DNA of 64,000 nucleotides from Candidatus Saccharibacteria bacterium oral taxon 488 (GTDB lineage Bacteria > Patescibacteriota > Saccharimonadia > Saccharimonadales > Saccharimonadaceae), in assembly GCA_010202465.1 (NCBI GenBank), contig CP047919.1, positions 620,001-684,000 on the forward strand, written 5' to 3'. The notes under the pieces are model-generated. The model was not told the origin of the DNA, made no database searches, and was given only the letters and a program-made list of their open reading frames with translations. The position numbers and the translations under genes are program-made. Positions 19,559-28,303 of this stretch are shown here, one piece after another. Every line of letters begins with the position of its first letter. Position 1 is the stretch's first letter.

Positions 19559-21328
19559 ATGGATTCATATTCATACACAAACACGTCACCATATCAGCCA
19601 CAGGACATCGAAGACGCCTCCGAATTTTATGACGTAATTGAGCGTAGCAGCCTGACGCATCAACTGTCTAAGTCACGGCCGTACATCTACTGGACAATGG
19701 AAATTTATGACAAGGCCAACGGCATCAAAGGTGGTGGCGGCCTGGGCGTATTGGCGGCAGACACGCGGCGGGTAGCCGAAAAGCTGGAAGTGCCATTTGT
19801 GGTGGTGACGCCATTTTACCGCAGCGAATCACATCAAAAAATTACCGACCTCGCACAAACTGAATACGTCGAAAAAGTCTCGCCCCAGGAGTATGGCTTT
19901 CATTATATTGATGAAGTTTCAGTCAGCTCCGCCGGCTTTCCCGATGCTAGCCTCAGCGTCTTTCGCAAGACGCTCGGCTCAACGCAATTTGTCACCATTT
20001 CAGAGCCAAACTTTGGGCAATTGTACGAAGGCGAAGGCTCGGGTGATCACCGGCTGTACCAGGAGGTAGCCCTTGGGTTTGGCGGCTATAAGGCCCTGAA
20101 ACTACTCGGCATCAAACCAGCCGTCATTCAGCTCAATGAAACCGCAACAATTTTTGCGGCACTGGCTCGGCTGGACGAGCTATGCGCCAACGGTATGAAC
20201 TTGTACGAAGCAATCGTTTACGTCCGCAAACACACACTCTACACCAACCACACCCTACTCCAGGCCGCTGAACCAGAGTTTCACCGCTCGCAATTTGAAA
20301 AATTAGTACTGCCAAACCTCAAAAGCAACGCCGTGCGCTGCTGGCTGATGGAGCAATTTCGTAACGACCGTTTGCGACCTAATTTGCTGGCAATTGAGTT
20401 GACCGAAGCCAAAAATGGCGTCAGTAAACTGCACGCCCGCGTGGCAAATTTCCGCGACCGCAACAACGACAAAGTCAAATTCCACGCCATTACCAACGGC
20501 ATTGACCTCGAGACATGGGTGCTGCCGGAAATCCTGCAAGCTTATCATGAGCATACTATCCTTGATAAATTTGGCTTGCCAACAGAGCAGTATCAAGAGG
20601 CGATCGCCACGTTACCCGCTAGCACCATTCGCTCGCTCAAACGCGTAGGCCGACTGGAGCTAAACCGAGTCCTTGTAAAGCGCAAGGATCAATACAATAA
20701 TCCAGTTCACCTGCCCGAAGACGCGCTGGTGTTCGACTTCAAGCGGCGATTTGCCAATTACAAGCGACCACATCTACCATTTGAGCGCCCAGAGGTGCTC
20801 AAACAGATTCTGCTCGATAGCAACGCTCACTACATTCTTGCCGGTAAGGTTCATCAGGGCGATCATGACATGTATCAGCAGCTCCTGACCATCCTCAAGC
20901 TCGTCGATAGCGACCCTGCACTGCGTGAGCGTGTCCACTACATCCAAGATTACGACGAGACCCTGGGACGAGTGCTGGCGATTGGCTCAGACATTGCTAT
21001 CAACGTGCCGATCATTGGCCTCGAGGCCTGCGGTACATCATGGGAAAAAGACATTGCCAATCTCAAGCTGCTTATCTCCACCAGCGACGGTGGCGTTGCC
21101 GATATCAAGCCAATCGCTTGTCTCGAGGTGAGCGGTGTAAGTCCAGAGGACGAGACCACCTCGCTCTACGCTAATATGCGGCGAGCCGCACAAATTATCG
21201 CTAACGACGAGCTACTGACACAGCACATTCATCGCCAGCTCACGGCCTATCTACCAATCATATCGGGTGCACGGATGCTCAAGGATTACCTCAAGTTTCT
21301 GTTTCCCGCCCGCCATACAACCAAATAG
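19559..21328 (+). CDS. glgP: Alpha-glucan (glycogen/starch) phosphorylase
   Basis: GT35 enzyme releasing glucose-1-phosphate from alpha-1,4-glucans. The product is 589 residues from ATG 19559 (AAAAGGGC just upstream), shorter than classical phosphorylases (700-850). It shows GGGGLGVLAADTRR near the N-terminus, the middle-domain stretch VFDFKRRFANYKRP, and the PLP region EACGTSWEKD, where the Lys aligns with the cofactor lysine of the usual GTSxMK motif; SDGGVADI follows. No glycogen synthase or branching enzyme is in the window, so the substrate may be scavenged glucan. Confidence 0.9.
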   Translation: MDSYSYTNTSPYQPQDIEDASEFYDVIERSSLTHQLSKSRPYIYWTMEIYDKANGIKGGGGLGVLAADTRRVAEKLEVPFVVVTPFYRSESHQKITDLAQTEYVEKVSPQEYGFHYIDEVSVSSAGFPDASLSVFRKTLGSTQFVTISEPNFGQLYEGEGSGDHRLYQEVALGFGGYKALKLLGIKPAVIQLNETATIFAALARLDELCANGMNLYEAIVYVRKHTLYTNHTLLQAAEPEFHRSQFEKLVLPNLKSNAVRCWLMEQFRNDRLRPNLLAIELTEAKNGVSKLHARVANFRDRNNDKVKFHAITNGIDLETWVLPEILQAYHEHTILDKFGLPTEQYQEAIATLPASTIRSLKRVGRLELNRVLVKRKDQYNNPVHLPEDALVFDFKRRFANYKRPHLPFERPEVLKQILLDSNAHYILAGKVHQGDHDMYQQLLTILKLVDSDPALRERVHYIQDYDETLGRVLAIGSDIAINVPIIGLEACGTSWEKDIANLKLLISTSDGGVADIKPIACLEVSGVSPEDETTSLYANMRRAAQIIANDELLTQHIHRQLTAYLPIISGARMLKDYLKFLFPARHTTK

Positions 21329-21352
21329 AGCCGATAGCAGAACACTCCGTAG

Positions 21353-22876
21353 CTACTCGGTGATAACTTCAATCTCTGCACCCAGCGAATTCAGCCGCTG
21401 CGCTAGTTCCTCGTAGCCACGATTAATTGAATACACGTCACGCAACACTGACACACCCGGCGCCGCTAGCATTGCGAGCAGTATGACAACTGAGGGCCTC
21501 AGTGCTGGTGGTGCAACAATATCCGCTGGCTTCCACCTGGTCGGACCGCTGATGTATACCCGGTGTGGATCAACCAGCTCAATGTGCGCGTTTAACTTAC
21601 TTAGCTCAGTGAAATAAATTGCTCGATTTTCATAGCTCCAGTCATGTACCAAGGTCCGGCCCTCAGCCATGGTAGCAATCAGCCCCAAGAACGGCAAGTT
21701 GTCCATATTAATCCCCGGAAACGGCAGCGCGTGAATCTTGTCTTTTAGCGCAACCAACTTGGAGTGTTTCAGCGTGATATCCACCAAGCGAGTACGACCG
21801 TTGTTGGCTGCATATTCCTCACTCAACTCATATTGCAAACCCATCTCAGCCAATGTTGCCAGCTCAATTTCCAGAAACTCAATTGGCGCCCGGCGCACCG
21901 TGATTTCTGAATCAGTCACCACGGCCGCCGCGATAAAGCTCATCGCCTCGATCGGGTCTTCAGACGGGCAATAATCGACTGCCGTATTGATGTGCGACCG
22001 GCCCGTGATTTTTAGCGTCGTTGTACCAATTCCTTCGATGGTCACGCCCAATTTCTGCAAGAAGAAACACACATCCTGCACCATGTAGTTCGGGCTGGCA
22101 TTGCGGATGATGGTGGTGTCCGTGGACAGAGCCGCCGCCATGATAACGTTTTCCGTCACCGTGTCGCCGCGTTCAGTCAATAAAATTATCCGATCGCCCG
22201 TTGTCGGCTCGACGCGCGCATGATAGTACCCACCCTCGGCCTCTACCTGCATCCCAAAATGCTTCAGGCCCGACAGGTGTGGCTCCACCGTACGCTTACC
22301 GAGGTTACAGCCACCGGCAAATGGCAGCCGAAAATCATGATATTGATGAAGCAGCGGGCCAAGGAGCATAATCACGGTACGCGTGCGCTTGGCAGCAGCG
22401 ATATCCATGTCCTCCAGCCTCAGCCGCGCCGGTGGTATAATCTCTAGGTCGTTCTTTCGCAGCCAACGAGTTTTAACGCCAATTGAGTTGAGCACCTCAA
22501 TGATCCGGTTAACCTCCTCGATACGCGCCACATGACGCAGCGTCGTTTTTCCCTTGTTGAGCAAGCTGGCACAGAGCAGCCCCACGGCCGCATTCTTGCT
22601 CGTTTTGACCGATATATCACCAGAAAGTTTTTTACCGCCATGCACCCGAAAGTTCATCTTGCCTGAGTGATTGAGCGTAACGATGTTACAGTTGAGCACA
22701 TCACTAATCCTCATTAGCATCTCGACACTAATATTCTGACCGCCGTTCTCGATACGATTGATGGCACTTTGTGATGTACCAATGGCCTCAGCTAGTTGCG
22801 TCTGGGTGAGGCCTTTGCGATTACGATTCTCATTGATAATAACGCCGATTTTTTGGAGATAGTCATTCATACTCAT
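21353..22876 (-). CDS. murA: XRE-type HTH fused to UDP-GlcNAc 1-carboxyvinyltransferase (MurA)
   Basis: First committed enzyme of peptidoglycan synthesis, with an unusual N-terminal DNA-binding domain. Residues of about 1-65 form a Cro/C1-type HTH (NRKGLTQTQLAEAIGTSQSA then INRIENG). The MurA EPSP-synthase fold then fills about 430 residues: GGKKLSGDISVKTSKNAA with the KN substrate pair, the reactive Cys in GGCNLGKRTVEPHLSG, and the C-terminal RPSVVILLAMLAAPG and RGYEELAQRLNSLGA. I chose ATG 22876 because -10 TATATT is 7 nt upstream; an in-frame ATG at 22897 lies upstream of it. It is divergent from glyA. Confidence 0.93.
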   Translation of the reverse strand: MSMNDYLQKIGVIINENRNRKGLTQTQLAEAIGTSQSAINRIENGGQNISVEMLMRISDVLNCNIVTLNHSGKMNFRVHGGKKLSGDISVKTSKNAAVGLLCASLLNKGKTTLRHVARIEEVNRIIEVLNSIGVKTRWLRKNDLEIIPPARLRLEDMDIAAAKRTRTVIMLLGPLLHQYHDFRLPFAGGCNLGKRTVEPHLSGLKHFGMQVEAEGGYYHARVEPTTGDRIILLTERGDTVTENVIMAAALSTDTTIIRNASPNYMVQDVCFFLQKLGVTIEGIGTTTLKITGRSHINTAVDYCPSEDPIEAMSFIAAAVVTDSEITVRRAPIEFLEIELATLAEMGLQYELSEEYAANNGRTRLVDITLKHSKLVALKDKIHALPFPGINMDNLPFLGLIATMAEGRTLVHDWSYENRAIYFTELSKLNAHIELVDPHRVYISGPTRWKPADIVAPPALRPSVVILLAMLAAPGVSVLRDVYSINRGYEELAQRLNSLGAEIEVITE

Positions 22877-22943
22877 AGCGTACAATATATCACACATGAT
22901 ATATAATGTAAAGTGCTATAATAGAGGAAAAGGAGGGAGTGTT

Positions 22944-24215
22944 ATGCAAGATACACAGGTCGCCGATTTAATTGCGGCAGAAATAAAACGGCAGCAGTCG
23001 GGGATCGAAATGATCCCAAGCGAAAATTACGTTTCAACTAGTGTACTCAAGGCGCTGGGCAGCGTCTTTACCAACAAATATTCTGAGGGTTACCCCGGAC
23101 GACGCTATTACGGCGGACAAGAAAACACCGACCAAATTGAACAGCTGGCGATTGACCGCGCTAAACAGCTATTCGGTGCTGATCACGCCAATGTCCAGCC
23201 GCACTCTGGCGCCCAGGCCAACGAGGCGGTGTATTATGCGTGGTGTGAGCCTGGCGATACTATCCTAGCGATGGATTTGGCGCATGGCGGCCACCTGACG
23301 CATGGCGCGCCAGTCACCCGCTCAGCCCGCGAATATACCTTCGTCCGCTACGGTATCAAGGATGTCGAGACTGGCGAAATTGACTATGAGGAAATCCGCC
23401 GTTTGGCGCTGGAACATCGGCCAAAAATCATCTTGGCGGGCTTCTCGGCCTATCCGCGCGAGCTAGATTATGCTAAGTTTGCCGAGATTGGCAACGAAGT
23501 CGGCGCTATGTTGATGGCCGACATGAGCCACATCGCTGGACTAATTGTCGGCGGCGTAGCCAAAAATCCGTTTGATTATGGTTTTCACGTTATCACCACT
23601 ACCACGCACAAAACCTTGCGCGGGCCGCGCGGCGGCTTGATTTTGTCAAAAGGCGTGGTGGGCAATCCTTTGAAGCGACCAGAAAAAACCTTAGAAAACT
23701 TGCCAACACTGATTGACCGGGCGGTCTTCCCTGGCACTCAAGGTGGCCCACACATGCACACCATCGCCGCCAAGGCAGTGGCCTTTGGCGAGGCGTTACG
23801 CCCAGAATTCACGGAGTACGCCCAGCAAATCGTAAAGAATGCGGCCGTGCTGGCAGATGAACTGAAACGCGGCGGCTTGAAGCTGGTGACAGGTGGCACC
23901 AGCAACCACTTGGTGCTAGCGGATGTTTATGGCAGCTTCGGCATTGACGGTAAAACCGCTCAGGAACGGCTGGAGGCCAGCGGCATCACCGCCAATGCCA
24001 ACGCCATCCCCAATGACACCCTGCCGCCATTCCGCCCAAGTGGCCTGCGTCTCGGCACGCCAGCGGTGACGACACGCGGCATGACGGAGGCAGAAGTCAA
24101 ACAGATTGCTGAGTGGATTATCACAGCGATAACCGCAGAGGACTCGGCAGAATACGCAAAAATTAAGCAGCAAACTACTAGCCTTGCAGCGCGTTTTCCG
24201 CTACCATATAACTAA
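22944..24215 (+). CDS. glyA: Serine hydroxymethyltransferase
   Basis: PLP enzyme making glycine and 5,10-methylene-THF from serine, feeding FolD. The product is 423 residues with IPSENYVS, KYSEGYPGRRYYGG, QPHSGAQAN, the PLP lysine in TTTTHKTLRGPRGG, and RLGTPAVTTRGM. ATG 22944 has an AAGGAGGGAG ribosome-binding site; -10 TATAAT is at 22917-22922, leaving a leader of about 15 nt, so unlike many neighbours it is not leaderless. Confidence 0.97.
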   Translation: MQDTQVADLIAAEIKRQQSGIEMIPSENYVSTSVLKALGSVFTNKYSEGYPGRRYYGGQENTDQIEQLAIDRAKQLFGADHANVQPHSGAQANEAVYYAWCEPGDTILAMDLAHGGHLTHGAPVTRSAREYTFVRYGIKDVETGEIDYEEIRRLALEHRPKIILAGFSAYPRELDYAKFAEIGNEVGAMLMADMSHIAGLIVGGVAKNPFDYGFHVITTTTHKTLRGPRGGLILSKGVVGNPLKRPEKTLENLPTLIDRAVFPGTQGGPHMHTIAAKAVAFGEALRPEFTEYAQQIVKNAAVLADELKRGGLKLVTGGTSNHLVLADVYGSFGIDGKTAQERLEASGITANANAIPNDTLPPFRPSGLRLGTPAVTTRGMTEAEVKQIAEWIITAITAEDSAEYAKIKQQTTSLAARFPLPYN

Positions 24216-24229
24216 TACTAAATAACTTG

Positions 24230-24369
24230 GGGGGCAAATCAGAAATGATTTCTTCAAACAAAACTAAAGGTTTCACATTGGTTGAGCTCTTGATCGTCAT
24301 CGTGGTCATCGCTATCTTGGCTGCTATTTCGATTGTGGCGTACAATGGTGTGACACAAAAAGCACGTGA
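24230..24369 (+). repeat. 140-bp inverted repeat, left copy (pilin 5' end)
   Basis: It covers the G-run/ribosome-binding region, start codon and conserved N-terminal helix of the plus-strand pilin. It matches 25045-25184 in inverted orientation with one mismatch by eye (C versus T in the codons for LLIVIV). Confidence 0.93.
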
Positions 24370-24679
24370 TAGGGAACGAGAATCAAATGCACGTAATATT
24401 GTCAATGCCGCCGCAATCCATAAGTCAGACCGCGATTTTTGGCCCGACATCAATGACCTTGCTAGCTACACTGTCGTTAAACTACCGCCAAATCTAACCG
24501 ACTCGACAAAAGTGGGCTCGTCTATTAGTGCCGGCCGCGATACGTATAAATTTCAACTTTGTAAAAATAACGGATTTACCTCCAATAAAAAAGAAGCTAC
24601 TGGCGTCCGAGTCGAGTACCTTCGAGAAGAAAGTCCAAATAGTGGAATTCAGAATATGACAGCAGGTACATGCCGATAA
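24245..24679 (+). CDS. Type IV pilin, major-type (copy 1)
   Basis: Secreted pilus subunit of 144 residues. A short leader MISSNKTKG is cleaved before Phe (GFTLVELLIVIVV), giving the hydrophobic N-terminal helix used for polymerisation; a variable globular domain with two late Cys follows (LCKNN and the C-terminal TCR, a likely disulfide). ATG 24245 follows a GGGGGG run. The first 41 codons are almost identical to the convergent pilin at 24756-25169; the rest differs completely, so the pair looks like one conserved start with two exchangeable heads. Confidence 0.93.
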   Translation: MISSNKTKGFTLVELLIVIVVIAILAAISIVAYNGVTQKARDRERESNARNIVNAAAIHKSDRDFWPDINDLASYTVVKLPPNLTDSTKVGSSISAGRDTYKFQLCKNNGFTSNKKEATGVRVEYLREESPNSGIQNMTAGTCR

Positions 24680-24698
24680 ACTATCTACCCGCGCGAAT

Positions 24699-24731
24699 AA
24701 AAGAGCTCCACATACCCCTTGGAGCTCTTTT
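24699..24731. terminator. Bidirectional terminator between convergent pilins
   Basis: Perfect 12-bp inverted repeat AAAAGAGCTCCA / TGGAGCTCTTTT with a 9-nt loop and T tracts on both strands. Confidence 0.88.
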
Positions 24732-24755
24732 GTTTGGTCTTTTAGTTCTCTCAGC

Positions 24756-25169
24756 CTAGCAACCCGATCCAGCCGTATAGGTTTCGGTGTGAATAGCATT
24801 CTTGGCCTCGTTCCAAATAGTAATCTTTGCACCAGTTTGAGGACTACCACATGCCTCTAGCTTATAGTGGTCTTTATCAACGGTATTATCACTAAGCTTG
24901 TCAACAGCCTTAGCCGGTACTTTGACCGTGTTGTAATCCTTCAAAGCTTGCTTGTCGTTTGCCGTCAACCACTTACCTTCATTCTCGGCATTATATGATG
25001 AAATGGCGTTAATGATGTTGCGTGCATCTGATATGCGCTCATCGTCACGTGCTTTTTGTGTCACACCATTGTACGCCACAATCGAAATAGCAGCCAAGAT
25101 AGCGATGACCACGATAACGATCAAGAGCTCAACCAATGTGAAACCTTTAGTTTTGTTTGAAGAAATCAT
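24756..25169 (-). CDS. Type IV pilin, major-type (copy 2)
   Basis: The product is 137 residues with the same leader and helix as copy 1 (KTKGFTLVELLIVIVV, cleavage after the Gly) but a different globular head, again with two Cys (EACGSP and the C-terminal GSGC). It faces copy 1 across a shared terminator. The 5' context matches copy 1 only as far as the G run at 25180-25184; further upstream the sequences diverge, so the two copies probably have different promoters. Confidence 0.93.
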   Translation of the reverse strand: MISSNKTKGFTLVELLIVIVVIAILAAISIVAYNGVTQKARDDERISDARNIINAISSYNAENEGKWLTANDKQALKDYNTVKVPAKAVDKLSDNTVDKDHYKLEACGSPQTGAKITIWNEAKNAIHTETYTAGSGC

Positions 25170-25184
25170 TTCTGATTTGCCCCC
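25045..25184 (-). repeat. 140-bp inverted repeat, right copy (pilin 5' end)
   Basis: Inverted partner of 24230-24369 (139 of 140 identical by eye). The inner ends are about 675 bp apart and enclose both variable pilin heads and the terminator. Confidence 0.93.
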
Positions 25185-25297
25185 TATTTTTAGTTAGTTA
25201 TTATTGTAACTTGATTGTAGCAAAGCGATTATAAAAGCGCAAGCATTTTATACATAATTACCTATTGCTACCCCCAATTAACCATAAATACAGAGGT

Positions 25298-25318
25298 GAA
25301 AGCCCCGAGTTGGGGCGC
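25298..25318 (-). terminator. Terminator of the minor pilin operon
   Basis: Minus-strand hairpin GCCCC-AACTC-GGGGC followed by TTTC, 30 bp after the stop at 25350. Confidence 0.65.
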
Positions 25319-25349
25319 TATTCAACTATAAGAAACCCACCCGAACCCG

Positions 25350-26015
25350 CTATGGACACGAGGCGCCGGCAGTGCCGTTTACAGGAACATTGATTGACTT
25401 GACGAAGCGCTGACTGGAATATTCGATATTCTGACCCGCAACCGTCTTGGTTACCCCGAGGCTGACTTTGAGCGTACCGTCATTGATCTTGCAAACATTG
25501 AAATTAAGCACCGTACTGGTATCGATGATCGTTTCGACTGCCCCGTCCAACTGCCAGATACGGTCGGTGGCGCTCGGGCATGAGCCGTCATACATCGTCT
25601 TGCGCTTGAGCTCTGAACCACTTTGGAAATATTCGGTCGTATATGTCTTGGCGTCGGCGATAGCAACTGCTCCCCACGCTACGCCACAATCACTTTTCTG
25701 GATCAGCCGTCGCGTCGGGCTATAGGGGTTGTCGCTGGTGGCGAGACTATGTATGCGCACATACGAGGATGTTGTTCCCTCAAGCGTAGTACTGAGCCGT
25801 ACATCTGCCTCAATTCGATCAAGTGCCGTTAGCACATCACTCTGTAATTGTGACTTGGCGCTGGTGACCATTGACGAACCAGTGAGATTAATGATTAGGC
25901 CAATAATACCCGCCAGTACCAAAATAATGACTGGCGCAATCGCCAAGATCTCAATGAGTGTAAATCCTTGGCTATTCTGCTGCCGATTAGCGTTAGCCCG
26001 AAATATACGTCGCAT
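25350..26015 (-). CDS. Minor pilin-like protein (PulJ-type prepilin)
   Basis: About 221 residues from ATG 26015. The leader ends in NSQGFTLIEILAI with a prepilin cleavage site, then a hydrophobic helix, then LQSDVLTALDRIEADVRLST as in PulJ/GspJ-like minor pseudopilins, and a Cys-containing globular part. It is the last of three minor pilin genes; its start overlaps the end of the preceding one. Confidence 0.85.
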   Translation of the reverse strand: MRRIFRANANRQQNSQGFTLIEILAIAPVIILVLAGIIGLIINLTGSSMVTSAKSQLQSDVLTALDRIEADVRLSTTLEGTTSSYVRIHSLATSDNPYSPTRRLIQKSDCGVAWGAVAIADAKTYTTEYFQSGSELKRKTMYDGSCPSATDRIWQLDGAVETIIDTSTVLNFNVCKINDGTLKVSLGVTKTVAGQNIEYSSQRFVKSINVPVNGTAGASCP

Positions 26016-26415
26016 GCACCACCTCCTGCGCTGGCGTTCCATAAGTAATAATTACCGCAACACGAATGACCGCGATGCTATTTGGTACTTTACAATATTC
26101 GACTCGAGCACGTACTGGATCCGGCAATGTTGGCGTGGTCGGTGGTGTCACGTGTTCAGTCTTGACCGCACCGCTGCCACAAACCTCAGATACTGTTTTA
26201 TACAAGCCACGTTCACGTAGGATGCCGTAGCCGAGATTGGCAGCTTCTGAGGTGCGGCGAGCCTCGGTATTACGTGCCAATACCGCCCCGTACAACTGGT
26301 AGCCACTCATTAAAAAGATCCCGGCAATAATCAAGGTGATCATCAATTCAATGACGGTAAAGCCGTTTTTATGACCTTTATGCCTTAGAGGCGTTTGCTG
26401 TTGAGTACTTGCCAT
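25993..26415 (-). CDS. Minor pilin-like protein
   Basis: 140 residues: a basic leader (RHKGHKNG) before FTVIELMITLIIAG, typical of class III signal peptides cut by prepilin peptidase, then a head with two Cys (VCGSG, YCKVP). It overlaps both neighbours by a few codons, so the three are translationally coupled. Confidence 0.85.
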   Translation of the reverse strand: MASTQQQTPLRHKGHKNGFTVIELMITLIIAGIFLMSGYQLYGAVLARNTEARRTSEAANLGYGILRERGLYKTVSEVCGSGAVKTEHVTPPTTPTLPDPVRARVEYCKVPNSIAVIRVAVIITYGTPAQEVVHATYISG

Positions 26416-26972
26416 TTACCCGGCTCCTTCGTTTCTAAATGATAAAAAATCGTATAGCGCCGACAGGCTGCGCCCGCCTCATCACATACACCATCCTTAG
26501 CGCCGGCAACGTAAATGTACGCACCATTTGGATAGTTCGTGATCTTGGTGTTTTCGTAATCGTCTTTTTTGGCAAGCAGTTGACTAATATTAGTTATTGG
26601 ATTGACCCCGAATGTACCGTTAATCGCCGAAATGAGGCGTTCTCGATCCAGTGGGCCGGTCTTGGCGGCACCACCCAGTTCGTCAAATGCTGCCGCAAAC
26701 TGCGCCGCAGTCATCTTGCCAGCGCCACTAGCACCAGAAACGTACGCCGGATAGCCGCCGGCAGGCTTGATGACGTTACCGGCACTGTCACGAATTTCCC
26801 GTGGATAGACGCTCTCGAGATAGTTCTGCAAGGCTAGCACATCGGCCTCACGCTCCTTATCGCGTGCCGCCGCCTGATAATTACGAAAACTTAATGTCGC
26901 GAGCACCAATAGAATCGCCATGACGGCAATAGCAATGATCAGCTCGACTAGCGTAAACCCCCGTCCCTTCAT
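26385..26972 (-). CDS. Minor pilin-like protein, first of the three-gene set
   Basis: 195 residues from ATG 26972 with a very short leader MKGRG before FTLVELIIAIAV, a long globular domain and two Cys pairs (VCDEAG, ACRRY). A -10 TATGAT lies exactly 6 nt upstream (26984-26979), so the operon is leaderless. Its head resembles pilin-like proteins with an ordered Ala/Gly-rich insertion; the role (tip or core) cannot be told. Confidence 0.85.
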   Translation of the reverse strand: MKGRGFTLVELIIAIAVMAILLVLATLSFRNYQAAARDKEREADVLALQNYLESVYPREIRDSAGNVIKPAGGYPAYVSGASGAGKMTAAQFAAAFDELGGAAKTGPLDRERLISAINGTFGVNPITNISQLLAKKDDYENTKITNYPNGAYIYVAGAKDGVCDEAGAACRRYTIFYHLETKEPGKWQVLNSKRL

Positions 26973-27019
26973 ACCCCCATCATACTCGGAAATATGCATA
27001 AGCGCAAGCGTTTTGGCGC

Positions 27020-28039
27020 TCAAATTTCCAACGGTTCTTGCTGGATCTGAATGTGGAACTTATCGTACACCGCCCGGATGATGGCGTCACGTGCCGCCGC
27101 CAGATCATGGTAGCTGGTCGCCGACTCATTGATCAATACCAGCGCGTTCTTGTCGTGCACCCGCATGCCGTGAAGCAATGTCCCCTTGAGCCCAGCCTGT
27201 TCGATCAACCAACCCGTCGGTACCTTGTGTCGGCCGTCCGGCATGTCATAGCACGGGACATCTGGATACTGTTCACGAAGTTCATTTAGCTGCCATGATT
27301 CAATCAGCGCGTTCTTGAAGAATGAGCCAGCATTAGGTCGCTCGGTCGGATCAGGCAGCTTATCAAACCGAATTGCCATGACTGCGTCACGGATCACCTG
27401 CGGCGTAAAGGTCGTGATGTTCATGCTGGTCAAATACCGCTGCAAGCCGGCATAGAACGGCGGTTTTGGCGCTGCGTGATGGAGCTTGATGGTAATTGAG
27501 AGAATGCAGTAGCGGCCGCTCGCCTCACCACGAAAAATACTATGCCGATACGAAAACCCGCACTCCGCTGCACTTAGGGTCACCACCCGGTCAGTCAGCG
27601 AATCGTACACCTCTAGCTCGGTGAGTACATCAGCAACTTCCTGGCCATACGCACCAACGTTCTGCACCGGCGCGGCGCCGGCTGTACCAGGGACGGCCGA
27701 CATTGCCTCAATGCCGCTCAGACCCATGGCGACCGTGCGTTTGACCACCTCGTCCCATGTTTCACCCGCACCAACCTTGATCGTTGCCGCCTGACCATCA
27801 TCAATCAGCACTGCAAATCCCTTGATCCGATTGAGCAACACCACCCCCTCAAACCCTTCGTCGCGAGCGATGACATTACTACCGCCACCCAAGACAAAAA
27901 TTGGGATACCCTGCACCTTGGCACTTTTATATAACTCTCTGACTTCATTCACCGACGTCGCCGATGCCATAAAGCGCGCTGTGCCACCGAGGCGCATTGT
28001 CGTATATTGTTGCAACGGAATCTCTGTTCGTATCTCCAT
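27020..28039 (-). CDS. murB: UDP-N-acetylenolpyruvoylglucosamine reductase
   Basis: FAD enzyme reducing the MurA product to UDP-MurNAc. The 339-residue form from ATG 28039 shows FAD-binding VLGGGSNVI, SGIEAMSAVPGTAGAAPVQN and VGAYGQE, the active-site Ser in PNAGSFFKN, and the late Glu in LVLINES. -10 TATAAT (28052-28047) is 7 nt upstream. An ATG three codons earlier overlaps the -10 and would not be on the transcript. The length fits type I MurB. Confidence 0.95.
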   Translation of the reverse strand: MEIRTEIPLQQYTTMRLGGTARFMASATSVNEVRELYKSAKVQGIPIFVLGGGSNVIARDEGFEGVVLLNRIKGFAVLIDDGQAATIKVGAGETWDEVVKRTVAMGLSGIEAMSAVPGTAGAAPVQNVGAYGQEVADVLTELEVYDSLTDRVVTLSAAECGFSYRHSIFRGEASGRYCILSITIKLHHAAPKPPFYAGLQRYLTSMNITTFTPQVIRDAVMAIRFDKLPDPTERPNAGSFFKNALIESWQLNELREQYPDVPCYDMPDGRHKVPTGWLIEQAGLKGTLLHGMRVHDKNALVLINESATSYHDLAAARDAIIRAVYDKFHIQIQQEPLEI

Positions 28040-28095
28040 GTGATCCATTATATCATTTCTATTTAGGCGCGGTGCGTGGTATAATATCCTCGTGT

Positions 28096-28172
28096 GCACC
28101 CGTAGCTCAGTGGATTAGAGTACTTGGCTTCGAACCAAGGGGTCGCAAGTTCGAATCTTGCCGGGTGTACCA
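28096..28172 (+). tRNA. tRNA-Arg (UCG)
   Basis: Acceptor GCACCCG pairs with CGGGTGT (first pair G-U); the anticodon loop CTTCGAA gives TCG; A73 and CCA are encoded. Confidence 0.93.
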
Positions 28173-28221
28173 TGAATTTCGCGCTTTCCTACCGGACCTT
28201 TTCCTATCAGCGCGTTAGTAT

Positions 28222-28298
28222 GCCCCGTTAGCTCAACTGGATAGAGCGTTGGTTTCCGGTACCAAAGGTTGCAGGTTCGATTCCTGTGCGGGGTACCA
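28222..28298 (+). tRNA. tRNA-Arg (CCG)
   Basis: Acceptor GCCCCGT pairs with GCGGGGT (first pair G-U); the anticodon loop TTCCGGT gives CCG; A73 and CCA are encoded. It lies 49 bp after tRNA-Arg(UCG), likely co-transcribed. Confidence 0.93.
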
Positions 28299-28303
28299 CT
28301 ATA

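Noticed and set aside
24230-25184. Insertion sequence or composite transposon bounded by the 140-bp inverted repeats
   Set aside because: The repeats are pilin coding sequence, no transposase lies between them, and no target-site duplication is visible.
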